Shown piece by piece: positions 44,363 to 52,146 of a stretch of DNA of 64,000 nt (position 1 is the first letter of the stretch; the number at the start of each line of letters is the position of its first letter). The notes under the pieces were generated by a model, which saw only the letters and a program-made list of their open reading frames with translations, had not been told where the DNA came from and ran no database searches. Source of the stretch: Vibrio sinaloensis (GTDB lineage: Bacteria > Pseudomonadota > Gammaproteobacteria > Enterobacterales > Vibrionaceae); the NCBI RefSeq assembly GCF_000808535.1, contig NZ_JWLV01000049.1, positions 62,001 to 126,000 on the forward strand, given 5' to 3'. The translations under genes were made by a program, and so were the position numbers.

Positions 44363-46945
44363 ATGTACATGAGCACTGATGAGGTTCGTAACGCGTTCCT
44401 TAAGTTCTTTGAAAGCAAAGGACACCAAATCGTAGACAGTTCATCGTTGGTTCCACATAACGATCCAACCCTGCTATTCACAAACGCAGGTATGAACCAA
44501 TTTAAAGATTGCTTCTTAGGCGCCGAAAAGCGTGCCTACACTCGAGCAACTACGGCTCAGCGTTGTGTACGTGCGGGTGGTAAACATAACGACCTTGAGA
44601 ACGTTGGTTTTACAGCTCGTCACCATACTTTCTTCGAAATGCTAGGTAACTTTAGTTTTGGTGATTACTTCAAAGAAGACGCGATCGCGTTTGCTTGGGA
44701 ATTCCTAACTGAAACGCTACAACTGCCAAAAGAGCGTCTTCTGGTAACGGTATACGAGACAGATGACGAAGCCTTCGATATCTGGAACAAAAAAGTAGGT
44801 GTACCTGCTGACCGTATCGTTCGTATCGGTGACAAAGAAGGCGGTAAGCAGTTCGAATCAGATAACTTCTGGACAATGGGTGACACAGGTCCTTGTGGCC
44901 CTTGTACTGAAATCTTCTACGATCACGGTGAGCACATCTGGGGCGGTCGTCCTGGTACTCCAGAAGAAGACGGTGACCGTTTCATCGAGATCTGGAACAA
45001 CGTATTTATGCAGTTCAACCGTCATGCTGATGGCACGATGGAACCGCTACCTAAGCCTGCAGTTGATACGGGTATGGGTATTGAGCGTATTTCTGCAATC
45101 ATGCAGGGCGTTCATTCAAACTACGAAATCGACGTATTCCAAAAGCTAATCAAAGCTGCTGCAGAGGTTGTCGGTTGCGAAGACCTTTCAAATCAATCGC
45201 TACGCGTGATTGCGGACCACATCCGCTCTTGTTCATTCCTAATCGCAGATGGTGTGATGCCTTCAAACGAAGGTCGTGGCTACGTGTTGCGTCGTATTAT
45301 CCGTCGTGCTGTGCGTCACGGTAACAAGTTAGGTGCAAAAGGCGTATTCTTCCACAAACTTGTCGGTGTACTTGCTGAAGTGATGGGCAGCGCAGCTGAC
45401 GAGCTTAAGAAGCAACAAGCCGTTGTTGAGAAAGTACTACGCATTGAAGAAGAAAACTTTGGTCGCACACTAGAGCGTGGCATGGTTATCCTCAATGAAG
45501 CACTGGATGCACTTGAAGGCAAAGAGCTTGATGGTGAAACAGTATTTAAGCTTTATGATACTTACGGTTTCCCTGCTGACTTAACTAACGACGTGGCTCG
45601 CGAGCGTGATTTCACTATCGACGAAGCGGGTTTCGAGAAAGCGATGGAAGAACAGCGTCAGCGTGCACGTGAAGCTGGTCAATTCGGCACGGACTACAAC
45701 GCAACAATTAAAACAGAAGCTGAAACCGAATTTTGCGGTTACACAGGCACTCAGGGTAAGAGCAATGTGGCTGAAATCTTCGTTGAAGGTGAAGTAGCAG
45801 AATCTCTATCGGCGGGCGATAAAGCGATCATCATTCTTGGTGAAACGCCATTCTACGCAGAATCAGGCGGTCAGTGTGGTGATGCTGGTGTACTAAAAAC
45901 TGAATCTGGTCTATTCAAAGTAGAAGACACGCAGAAGTTAGGTAATGCAATTGCGCACCACGGCGTTCTAGCCGAAGGCGTTCTCGCGAAAGGTGATGAA
46001 GTAGAAGCTATTGTTGATGCAGAGCGTCGCGCTTCTATCTCACTAAATCACTCAGCAACGCACCTGCTTCATGCTGCACTACGCCAAGTTCTGGGCGAGC
46101 ATGTAACGCAGAAAGGGTCACTTGTTAAGCCAGAAAACCTACGTTTTGACTTCTCTCATCTCGAAGCGGTAACGCCTGCTGAACTAAAAGAAGTTGAGCG
46201 CTTAGTAAATGCACAAGTTCGTCGTAACCACGTGATTGAAACTAACGTTATGGACATCGAGTCTGCTAAGCAGAAAGGTGCAATGGCCCTGTTCGGTGAG
46301 AAGTACGATGATGAAGTTCGCGTGCTATCTATGGGCGAGTTCTCAACGGAGCTTTGTGGTGGTATCCACGCATCAAACACGGGTGATATTGGCCTCTTCA
46401 AGATCACTTCTGAAGGTGGTATCGCAGCAGGTATCCGTCGTATCGAAGCGGTAACTGGTGAAGCAGCACTAGATGCAATCGAAGAGCAGCAAGCGAAGTA
46501 CGAAGAGAAACTGGTTGAGTCGGCACAAAAAGCAAAATCTCTAGAGAAAGAAATTCAGAAACTGAAAGACAAGATGGCTGCCGCAGAAAGCGCAAACATC
46601 ATGGGTAAAGTTCAAGAAATCAACGGCACGAAAGTGTTGATTGCTGCTCTAGAAGGCGCCGATAACAAAAACCTACGTACGATGGTTGATGACATTAAAA
46701 ACCAAGTGGGAAGTGGCGTTATCCTATTGGCGAACATTAACGGCGATAAGATTGGTCTCATCGCTGGTGTGACTAAAGACCTTATCGGCAAAGTGAAAGC
46801 GGGCGATCTTGTTAAGATGGTCGCTGAGCAAGTTGGCGGTAAAGGTGGTGGTCGTCCTGATATGGCGCAAGCGGGTGGTACTGATGTGGCAGCTCTGCCT
46901 GAAGCGATCAAGACTGTTCAGCCTTGGCTAGAAGAACGCTTGTAA
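44363..46945 (+). CDS. alaS: Alanyl-tRNA synthetase
   Basis: The 860-residue class II synthetase charges tRNA-Ala and edits mischarged Ser/Gly. The catalytic domain has GGKHNDLENVGFTARHHTFF and EMLGNFSFGDYF. The editing domain carries HSATHLLHAAL (HxxxH) with the later Cys and His of ELCGGIHASNTGDIG. A coiled coil (about 720-765) leads to the C-Ala domain ending GGKGGGRPDMAQAGG. The ATG at 44363 has AGGAAGAG upstream; a second ATG two codons later is also possible. Order recA-recX-alaS is as in E. coli. Confidence 0.98.
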   Translation: MYMSTDEVRNAFLKFFESKGHQIVDSSSLVPHNDPTLLFTNAGMNQFKDCFLGAEKRAYTRATTAQRCVRAGGKHNDLENVGFTARHHTFFEMLGNFSFGDYFKEDAIAFAWEFLTETLQLPKERLLVTVYETDDEAFDIWNKKVGVPADRIVRIGDKEGGKQFESDNFWTMGDTGPCGPCTEIFYDHGEHIWGGRPGTPEEDGDRFIEIWNNVFMQFNRHADGTMEPLPKPAVDTGMGIERISAIMQGVHSNYEIDVFQKLIKAAAEVVGCEDLSNQSLRVIADHIRSCSFLIADGVMPSNEGRGYVLRRIIRRAVRHGNKLGAKGVFFHKLVGVLAEVMGSAADELKKQQAVVEKVLRIEEENFGRTLERGMVILNEALDALEGKELDGETVFKLYDTYGFPADLTNDVARERDFTIDEAGFEKAMEEQRQRAREAGQFGTDYNATIKTEAETEFCGYTGTQGKSNVAEIFVEGEVAESLSAGDKAIIILGETPFYAESGGQCGDAGVLKTESGLFKVEDTQKLGNAIAHHGVLAEGVLAKGDEVEAIVDAERRASISLNHSATHLLHAALRQVLGEHVTQKGSLVKPENLRFDFSHLEAVTPAELKEVERLVNAQVRRNHVIETNVMDIESAKQKGAMALFGEKYDDEVRVLSMGEFSTELCGGIHASNTGDIGLFKITSEGGIAAGIRRIEAVTGEAALDAIEEQQAKYEEKLVESAQKAKSLEKEIQKLKDKMAAAESANIMGKVQEINGTKVLIAALEGADNKNLRTMVDDIKNQVGSGVILLANINGDKIGLIAGVTKDLIGKVKAGDLVKMVAEQVGGKGGGRPDMAQAGGTDVAALPEAIKTVQPWLEERL

Positions 46946-46961
46946 AAAATACTGTATAAAC

Positions 46962-46998
46962 TGCGCTCAATCATTTGTTTGATTGAGCGTAATTTTTT
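46962..46998 (+). terminator. Terminator of alaS
   Basis: CGCTCAATCA and TGATTGAGCG form a ten-bp stem with a six-base loop, followed by TAATTTTTTT. Confidence 0.92.
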
Positions 46999-47138
46999 TG
47001 TCCTAACCAAGTGGTTTAATTGATTGTCCTAGTGATAGTCGAATAGGCCGCTTGGTTTTTGTTATAACTACTGCAAACAATATTCAACACATTGAATGCA
47101 GTCCGAATGAGACTTTGGTCTTGGGAAGGTGAAGACTG

Positions 47139-48326
47139 GTGAAAAAGCCCCTTATCGTGCAAAAGTTTGGCGGAACGTCTGTTGGTTCTATTGAAAGGAT
47201 CCATACGGTAGCCGAACACATCATAAAGGCGAAAAATGATGGTAATCAAGTTGTCGTAGTCGTCTCCGCAATGTCTGGTGAAACAAACAGGCTGATGGAT
47301 TTGGCGAAACAGGTCGATAGTGTACCTACGGCGCGAGAACTTGATGTTTTGCTCTCTGCTGGTGAACAAGTGTCGATGGCACTACTTGCAATGACTCTCA
47401 ATAAATTGGGGTTTGCAGCCCGTTCACTTACCGGAGCACAAGCGAACATTGTGACGGATAATCAACACAATGACGCAACGATTAAACATATTGATACCCA
47501 AGCTATCAGAGAGTTGTTAGCACAAGATCACATAGTCATCGTGGCTGGATTTCAAGGGGTCAATGAAAATGGGGATATCACCACGCTAGGTCGAGGTGGA
47601 TCTGATACAAGTGCGGTGACCTTAGCAGGTGCGCTCAATGCGACGGAATGTCAAATATTTACTGATGTAGATGGCATATACACATGTGATCCTCGAGTGG
47701 TCGCGACCGCGCAAAAATTGGACGTGATTGACTTTCCTTCTATGGAGGAAATGGCGCGCAAAGGTGCCAAGGTTCTTCACCTACCTTCAGTGCAGTACGC
47801 ATGGAAACATAATGTTCCCCTACGAGTGCTTTCTACATTTGATCGCAATCCAGGCAGTTTGGTCAAAGGGGAAGAGTGCCAAAACGCAGTTTGCGGAGTC
47901 GCCATTCAGCGAGATATGTGCTTGATCAGAATTGAAAAAGAGATGCTCTCTGCACTTAAGACTCAGTGTCAAATGCTAGGTATTGTCATCTGGAATGTGA
48001 TCGAGCATACAGAATGGACAGGTGTGGTACTAAAACTGGACGCTTATGCAAAACTGGAACTGGTTTTCGGTGACAAAATCCGTAATAGTGATTCAGTAAG
48101 TTTGCTGACTGCCGTCGGCTTACACGTAGAAGGACTGGTGGAAAAGTCTTACGCTTTGCTTACAGAACAAGGCATTTCGGTCGAACATTATGCTGTTAAC
48201 CCACAGTCGTTGATGCTTGTGCTGTCGCCAGAATGTGTCGACAAAGCAGCTAACATACTGCATGATGCGTACATAACTTCTGCAGAGGCGATCGACTACC
48301 TGCAAAAACATGCCTTTTTAGGCTAG
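47139..48326 (+). CDS. lysC: Monofunctional aspartate kinase
   Basis: A 395-residue aspartokinase that phosphorylates aspartate in the lysine/threonine/methionine pathway. It has the N-terminal VQKFGGTSVGS, GRGGSDTSAVTLAGAL near residue 150 and EVDGIYT-like FTDVDGIYTCDPRVV. Two C-terminal ACT-type regulatory regions follow (about 255-395), with VGLHVEGLVEKSYALLTEQG in the second. The start is GTG at 47139. The 193-base upstream gap contains the alaS terminator and is too short and featureless for a lysine riboswitch. Feedback by amino acids through the ACT domains is expected but the effector is not readable. The symbol is by analogy; other genomes call it an aspartokinase without a pathway letter. 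Confidence 0.9.
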   Translation: MKKPLIVQKFGGTSVGSIERIHTVAEHIIKAKNDGNQVVVVVSAMSGETNRLMDLAKQVDSVPTARELDVLLSAGEQVSMALLAMTLNKLGFAARSLTGAQANIVTDNQHNDATIKHIDTQAIRELLAQDHIVIVAGFQGVNENGDITTLGRGGSDTSAVTLAGALNATECQIFTDVDGIYTCDPRVVATAQKLDVIDFPSMEEMARKGAKVLHLPSVQYAWKHNVPLRVLSTFDRNPGSLVKGEECQNAVCGVAIQRDMCLIRIEKEMLSALKTQCQMLGIVIWNVIEHTEWTGVVLKLDAYAKLELVFGDKIRNSDSVSLLTAVGLHVEGLVEKSYALLTEQGISVEHYAVNPQSLMLVLSPECVDKAANILHDAYITSAEAIDYLQKHAFLG

Positions 48327-48418
48327 ATTCGAGCCACAATAGAGTTTACGAAAATATAACTTTTATTGGATAATAGCCTTGTAGCAAGATAATTCAGAGA
48401 TTACTCAAGGAGCACAGA

Positions 48419-48616
48419 ATGCTAATTTTAACTCGCCGCGTTGGCGAAACTCTAATGATCGGTGATGAAGTAACAGTAACGGTACTGGGTGTAAAAGGTA
48501 ACCAAGTACGTATCGGTGTTAATGCTCCGAAAGAAGTGTCTGTTCACCGTGAAGAAATTTACATGCGCATTCAGGCAGAAAAAGGTAATGGTAACGTTGC
48601 ATCTGGCAACTACTAA
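48419..48616 (+). CDS. csrA: Carbon storage regulator CsrA
   Basis: A 65-residue RNA-binding homodimer that binds GGA motifs in mRNA leaders. It starts MLILTRRVGETLMIGDEVTV and has the RNA-contact residues in the first strand (Leu4, Arg6, Arg7) and in PKEVSVHREEIY (Arg44). It controls central carbon metabolism, motility and virulence in Vibrio. A GGAGC ribosome binding site precedes it, which is also a typical CsrA target, so autoregulation is plausible. It lies between aspartokinase and the tRNA array, the usual Vibrio order. Confidence 0.98.
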   Translation: MLILTRRVGETLMIGDEVTVTVLGVKGNQVRIGVNAPKEVSVHREEIYMRIQAEKGNGNVASGNY

Positions 48617-48627
48617 TTACACAGAGA

Positions 48628-48655
48628 GGCTGGCAAATATTGTCAGCCTTTTTTG
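48628..48655 (+). terminator. Terminator of csrA
   Basis: GGCTGGCA pairs with TGTCAGCC around a five-base loop and is followed by TTTTTTG. Confidence 0.9.
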
Positions 48656-48758
48656 TTGCTGGAAAGGGCATATTTTTAGCAAAAAGAGTGAATTAACACC
48701 GCTTTGATTAAATAGCCAACGCTTGGAAAAGTTTTTGCCGTTTTTGCCAAGAAAATGT

Positions 48759-48786
48759 TTGACATATTTTTGGTAAATCGTAATAT
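48759..48786 (+). promoter_or_regulatory. Promoter of the tRNA array
   Basis: A perfect TTGACA (48759-48764), 16 bases, and TAATAT (48781-48786), followed by the GC-containing discriminator GTGCCTCCGC, as expected for a stringently controlled stable-RNA promoter. The first tRNA starts 15 bases after the -10. Confidence 0.85.
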
Positions 48787-48801
48787 GTGCCTCCGCAAGA
48801 C

Positions 48802-48894
48802 GGTGAGGTGGCCGAGAGGCTGAAGGCGCTCCCCTGCTAAGGGAGTATACGGCTTGATACCGTATCGAGGGTTCGAATCCCTCCCTCACCGCCA
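48802..48894 (+). tRNA. tRNA-Ser (anticodon GCU)
   Basis: A 93-base class II tRNA with acceptor GGTGAGG/CCTCACC, discriminator G and encoded CCA. The anticodon loop is CTGCTAA (GCU, reading AGC/AGU). The long variable arm is built on GTATACGG/CCGTATC, and the T loop is TTCGAAT. It is identical to the copy at 49072. Confidence 0.98.
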
Positions 48895-48969
48895 TTCTTG
48901 CTTCTTCTTATAGAAGAACAGTTCTTCGGAACAGCTTTAAAACAACTTTCTGTAGCAAGAAAGTACAGC

Positions 48970-49046
48970 GCGTCCTTAGCTCAGCTGGATAGAGTACCTG
49001 GCTACGAACCAGGCGGTCGGAGGTTCGAATCCTCCAGGACGCGCCA
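48970..49046 (+). tRNA. tRNA-Arg (anticodon ACG)
   Basis: A 77-base tRNA with acceptor GCGTCC(T)/(A)GGACGC, encoded CCA and the anticodon loop CTACGAA. A34 would be converted to inosine by TadA to read CGU/CGC/CGA. It is the first of four identical copies in the array. Confidence 0.98.
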
Positions 49047-49071
49047 TAATTTCCTTACCAGGGAATAAAAC

Positions 49072-49164
49072 GGTGAGGTGGCCGAGAGGCTGAAGGCGCT
49101 CCCCTGCTAAGGGAGTATACGGCTTGATACCGTATCGAGGGTTCGAATCCCTCCCTCACCGCCA
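49072..49164 (+). tRNA. tRNA-Ser (anticodon GCU), second copy
   Basis: Identical over 93 bases to the copy at 48802. It ends with encoded CCA two bases before a terminator stem, so the Ser-Arg-Ser part of the array appears to be one transcript. Confidence 0.98.
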
Positions 49165-49166
49165 TT

Positions 49167-49190
49167 AATTGGCTTATGGCCAATTTTTTT
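49167..49190 (+). terminator. Terminator after the first tRNA group
   Basis: AATTGGC and GCCAATT pair around a five-base loop and are followed by TTTTT, two bases after the tRNA-Ser CCA. Confidence 0.85.
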
Positions 49191-49204
49191 GTTTTAAAGC
49201 CCTG

Positions 49205-49232
49205 TTGTTTCAAAGAACTAGTGTGATATACT
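49205..49232 (+). promoter_or_regulatory. Promoter candidate for the tRNA-Arg triplet
   Basis: TTGTTT (49205-49210), 16 bases and TATACT (49227-49232) lie 28 bases upstream of the first of three tandem tRNA-Arg genes and directly after a terminator, so they probably drive that group. Confidence 0.6.
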
Positions 49233-49260
49233 TCACACCTCTCGTTTTAGAGAACATTGC

Positions 49261-49337
49261 GCGTCCTTAGCTCAGCTGGATAGAGTACCTGGCTACGAAC
49301 CAGGCGGTCGGAGGTTCGAATCCTCCAGGACGCGCCA
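49261..49337 (+). tRNA. tRNA-Arg (anticodon ACG), second copy
   Basis: Identical to the copy at 48970. It begins a tandem array of three genes with a strict 142-base period. Confidence 0.98.
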
Positions 49338-49402
49338 CTCTTTAGGTTTCCTTTGAATAAATTGGAATCCTGATATTGACAGACGTTGATATCAAAAATT
49401 GC

Positions 49403-49479
49403 GCGTCCTTAGCTCAGCTGGATAGAGTACCTGGCTACGAACCAGGCGGTCGGAGGTTCGAATCCTCCAGGACGCGCCA
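49403..49479 (+). tRNA. tRNA-Arg (anticodon ACG), third copy
   Basis: Identical tRNA. The preceding 65-base spacer differs from the following spacer at about five positions. Confidence 0.98.
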
Positions 49480-49544
49480 CTCTTTAGGTTTCCTTTGTAT
49501 AGATTGGAATCCTGGTATTGACAGACGTTGATATCGAAAACTGC

Positions 49545-49621
49545 GCGTCCTTAGCTCAGCTGGATAGAGTACCTGGCTACGAACCAGGCGGTCGGAGGTT
49601 CGAATCCTCCAGGACGCGCCA
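49545..49621 (+). tRNA. tRNA-Arg (anticodon ACG), fourth copy
   Basis: Identical tRNA, last of the array. It is followed after nine bases by a strong terminator. Confidence 0.98.
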
Positions 49622-49631
49622 CTCTTTGAGA

Positions 49632-49663
49632 AAGCCCTGCTAGAAATAGCAGGGCTTTTTATT
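49632..49663 (+). terminator. Terminator of the tRNA array
   Basis: AAAGCCCTGCTA and TAGCAGGGCTTT form a twelve-bp stem with a short GAAA-like loop, followed by TTATT. Confidence 0.92.
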
Positions 49664-49890
49664 AACATTTAATTATCAAATGTTTAACTCTCAATTTACA
49701 AGTTAATGTTTCTTAAGGGCTTTTTTGGGAAATATTAACCCTATCGCAGTATTCTCCTCGTATTTGAAATAACGTCTGAAAAACAGCAGTTATTTATCCT
49801 TGATTAAACTGATATTGCAGATTTATGTGACTTGTATGACGTATTAACCCTTAGATATGTGCATTATCATCAAGACTGCTTTAAACAAAA

Positions 49891-49918
49891 TTGACAAAGT
49901 TTAACCAATCGAGATAAT
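49891..49918 (+). promoter_or_regulatory. oadGAB promoter
   Basis: TTGACA (49891-49896), 16 bases and GATAAT (49913-49918) form a near-consensus sigma70 promoter. The predicted start at about 49924-49926 leaves a leader of roughly 135 bases before oadG. The preceding bases 49664-49890 are AT-rich and I see nothing else in them. Confidence 0.82.
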
Positions 49919-49924
49919 CCTAGA

Positions 49925-50059
49925 CCTCTTGTCGGGATCACAAAGCTCGTCCTGATCGAAGACGTCCAACGAAAAATTGGGCATGTTTAGGTAAATTGGA
50001 CAAGAAGTCCGCATGGTTTACCTAGTCCCTTGTCAGGATGACAAAGAAAGGATGCAAAA
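49925..50059 (+). promoter_or_regulatory. Structured 5' leader of oadGAB
   Basis: The leader contains an eight-bp stem TAGGTAAA/TTTACCTA (49988-49995 with 50017-50024) enclosing GGAC/GTCC (49998-50001 with 50007-50010). It also has a GTCCAA/TTGGGC hairpin (49964-49969 with 49977-49982) and a TTGTCA/TGACAA hairpin (50030-50035 with 50039-50044) just before the AAAGGA ribosome binding site. GACAAG at 49999-50004 could instead pair with CTTGTC at 49929-49934 or at 50029-50034, so alternative folds are possible. I do not recognise a named riboswitch; regulation is an inference. Confidence 0.5.
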
Positions 50060-50317
50060 ATGGATAATATTGGAAGCCTGCTAGTAGATGCTGCGACCCT
50101 GATGCTTACGGGCATGGTTGTGGTGTTTCTATTCCTCACTATTCTTGTTTATCTCGTTCGGCTAATGTCGAAACTGGTGCCTGAAGAAGTACCAGAGCCG
50201 ATCGCCACCCCAAATCAAAATAATAAAGTTCAACCAACCTCTTCTGCTGTTAGCCCAAAGGTCGTGGCGGCAATCTCTGCTGCAGTACACCAGTATCGTA
50301 CCTCTACAGCTAAATAG
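50060..50317 (+). CDS. oadG: Oxaloacetate decarboxylase gamma subunit
   Basis: This 85-residue subunit has one membrane helix (about residues 12-36, LMLTGMVVVFLFLTILVYLV) and a short polar C-terminal tail. It bridges the alpha and beta subunits and helps assembly. The C-terminus (AAISAAVHQYRTSTAK) is typical of OadG. It is first in oadGAB, 26 bases before oadA, with AAAGGATG upstream of its ATG. Confidence 0.93.
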   Translation: MDNIGSLLVDAATLMLTGMVVVFLFLTILVYLVRLMSKLVPEEVPEPIATPNQNNKVQPTSSAVSPKVVAAISAAVHQYRTSTAK

Positions 50318-50349
50318 CATTTGAAATGGATTAAAAGGAGTTAATGAGC

Positions 50350-52137
50350 ATGTCAAAACCACTAGCTTTAACCGACGTGGTTCTTCGTGACGCCCATCAA
50401 TCGCTGTTTGCGACACGTATGCGTCTTGAAGATATGTTACCGATTGCAGCAGAGCTGGATAAAGTAGGCTATTGGTCTCTTGAGACTTGGGGCGGAGCAA
50501 CGTTTGATGCGTGTATTCGTTTCTTGGGAGAGGATCCATGGGAGCGCCTACGTGAGCTTAAAAAAGCAATGCCGAATACCCCAATGCAAATGCTATTGCG
50601 TGGTCAAAACCTATTGGGTTACCGTCACTACGCTGACGATGTGGTAGAGAAGTTTGTTGAACGCGCTCACGCCAATGGTATGGATGTATTCCGTATCTTT
50701 GATGCGATGAACGATGTCCGTAACTTTGAAAAGGCAGTCAAAGCCGCCGTTGATGTCGGTGCGCACGCTCAAGGTACGCTCTCTTACACCACAAGCCCAG
50801 TGCACAATACTGATACTTGGGTTGATCTTGCCAAACGTCTTGAAGACCTGGGCTGCCACTCTTTGTGTATCAAAGATATGTCTGGTTTGCTTAAACCTTA
50901 TGAAGCGGAAGAGTTAATTACTCGAATCAAATCTTCTACTGACATCCCTTTAGCGCTTCATTGTCATGCAACAACAGGCTTATCTACTGCGACGGCTGTC
51001 AAAGCTGTAGAAGCAGGTGTGGATATTCTGGATACAGCAATCTCATCGATGAGCTGCACCTATGGTCACACGCCAACAGAAACCGTAGTTGCAATGCTAC
51101 AAGGCACTGAGCGAGATACCAATCTTAAGCTTGACCAAATTGAGCCTATTGCCGCTTACTTCCGCGAAGTTCGTAAGAAGTACGCTAAGTTTGAAGGTCA
51201 GTTAAAAGGTGTCGACTCACGTATCTTAATCGCCCAAGTTCCGGGTGGTATGCTGACGAACATGGAAGGTCAGCTTAAAGAGCAAGGTGCGGCGGATAAG
51301 CTTGATGAAGTATTGGAAGAGATCCCTCGCGTACGCCAAGATTTAGGTTACATCCCACTAGTGACGCCAACTTCGCAAATTGTTGGTACTCAAGCAGTAA
51401 TCAATGTTCTAACTGGCGAGCGCTATAAGAGTATTACTAAAGAAACCGCAGGTGTTCTTAAAGGCGAATATGGCGCAGCGCCGGCTGAGGTAAACGCGGC
51501 ACTTCAAGCAAAAGTTCTTGATGGTGGTGAAGCGATTACATGCCGTCCTGCTGATTTGCTGGATGCAGAGCTTAATACCCTAACGGATGAACTCCTAAGC
51601 AAAGCGAAAGAAGAAGGTATTTCTCTGGCTGAAGATACGGTTGATGATGTACTCACGTACGCGTTGTTTCCTCAAGTAGGGCTTAAGTTCCTCAAAAATC
51701 GTCGTAATCCTGAAGCCTTTGAGCCAGCACCATGGCTAGAGGAAACACCTGCATCTGCTCCGGTTGCTCAACCTGCACAGGGCGGAATTGAGACTTACAG
51801 CGTTAAGGTGGACGGTCAAGTATACGATGTGGAAGTTGGTCCTCAGGGGCAGTTGACGTCAGTCGCTCCGGCTCAAGCGTCGGCACCACAAGCTGCGCCA
51901 GCGCCTTCTGCACAAGCCGGAAACTCTGAAGTCGTTCCAGCTCCACTAGCGGGTAACATATTCAAAGTAAACGTCCAAAGTGGATCTCAAGTCGCTGAAG
52001 GCGATGTGCTGTTGATCCTTGAAGCGATGAAGATGGAAACAGAAGTACGCGCTGCCCGCGGTGGTATTGTGCAAGATCTTCACGTTAAAGAAGGCGATTC
52101 CGTCACTGTAGGCGCGCCGCTGATCAGCCTAGCGTAA
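50350..52137 (+). CDS. oadA: Oxaloacetate decarboxylase alpha subunit (biotin enzyme)
   Basis: The 595-residue soluble subunit transfers the C4 carboxyl group of oxaloacetate to biotin. The carboxyltransferase domain starts LTDVVLRDAHQSLFATRM and includes IKDMSGLLKPYEAEELITRI and LHCHATTGLSTATAVKAVEA (metal-binding His). A Pro/Ala-rich linker (about 500-530) leads to the biotinyl domain with EAMKMETEV and biotin-Lys561. I prefer the ATG at 50350, nine bases after AAGGAG, to the one at 50344, which is only three bases away. It works with the membrane subunits to pump sodium. Confidence 0.96.
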   Translation: MSKPLALTDVVLRDAHQSLFATRMRLEDMLPIAAELDKVGYWSLETWGGATFDACIRFLGEDPWERLRELKKAMPNTPMQMLLRGQNLLGYRHYADDVVEKFVERAHANGMDVFRIFDAMNDVRNFEKAVKAAVDVGAHAQGTLSYTTSPVHNTDTWVDLAKRLEDLGCHSLCIKDMSGLLKPYEAEELITRIKSSTDIPLALHCHATTGLSTATAVKAVEAGVDILDTAISSMSCTYGHTPTETVVAMLQGTERDTNLKLDQIEPIAAYFREVRKKYAKFEGQLKGVDSRILIAQVPGGMLTNMEGQLKEQGAADKLDEVLEEIPRVRQDLGYIPLVTPTSQIVGTQAVINVLTGERYKSITKETAGVLKGEYGAAPAEVNAALQAKVLDGGEAITCRPADLLDAELNTLTDELLSKAKEEGISLAEDTVDDVLTYALFPQVGLKFLKNRRNPEAFEPAPWLEETPASAPVAQPAQGGIETYSVKVDGQVYDVEVGPQGQLTSVAPAQASAPQAAPAPSAQAGNSEVVPAPLAGNIFKVNVQSGSQVAEGDVLLILEAMKMETEVRAARGGIVQDLHVKEGDSVTVGAPLISLA

Positions 52138-52146
52138 GGGAGTACC

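Larger units (their letters stand above)
49261..49621 (+). repeat. Tandem 142-bp repeat (tRNA-Arg plus 65-bp spacer)
   Basis: Three copies of the 77-base tRNA at 49261, 49403 and 49545 and two copies of a near-identical 65-base spacer (49338-49402 and 49480-49544) give a period of exactly 142 bases. This points to recent unequal duplication with spacer divergence just starting. Confidence 0.93.

Noticed and set aside
46946..47138. Possible lysine riboswitch before aspartokinase
   Set aside because: The 193-base gap includes the alaS terminator and leaves too little room; no lysine-riboswitch helices were visible.
48802..49664. Prophage or island insertion at the tRNA array
   Set aside because: No integrase, no partial tRNA repeat downstream, and core genes (csrA, oadGAB) lie directly on both sides.
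48617..49668. Minus-strand open frames across the tRNA array with SRY/SNLRPPGS-like sequence
   Set aside because: These are antisense readings of tRNA-Ser and tRNA-Arg genes, a common false annotation.
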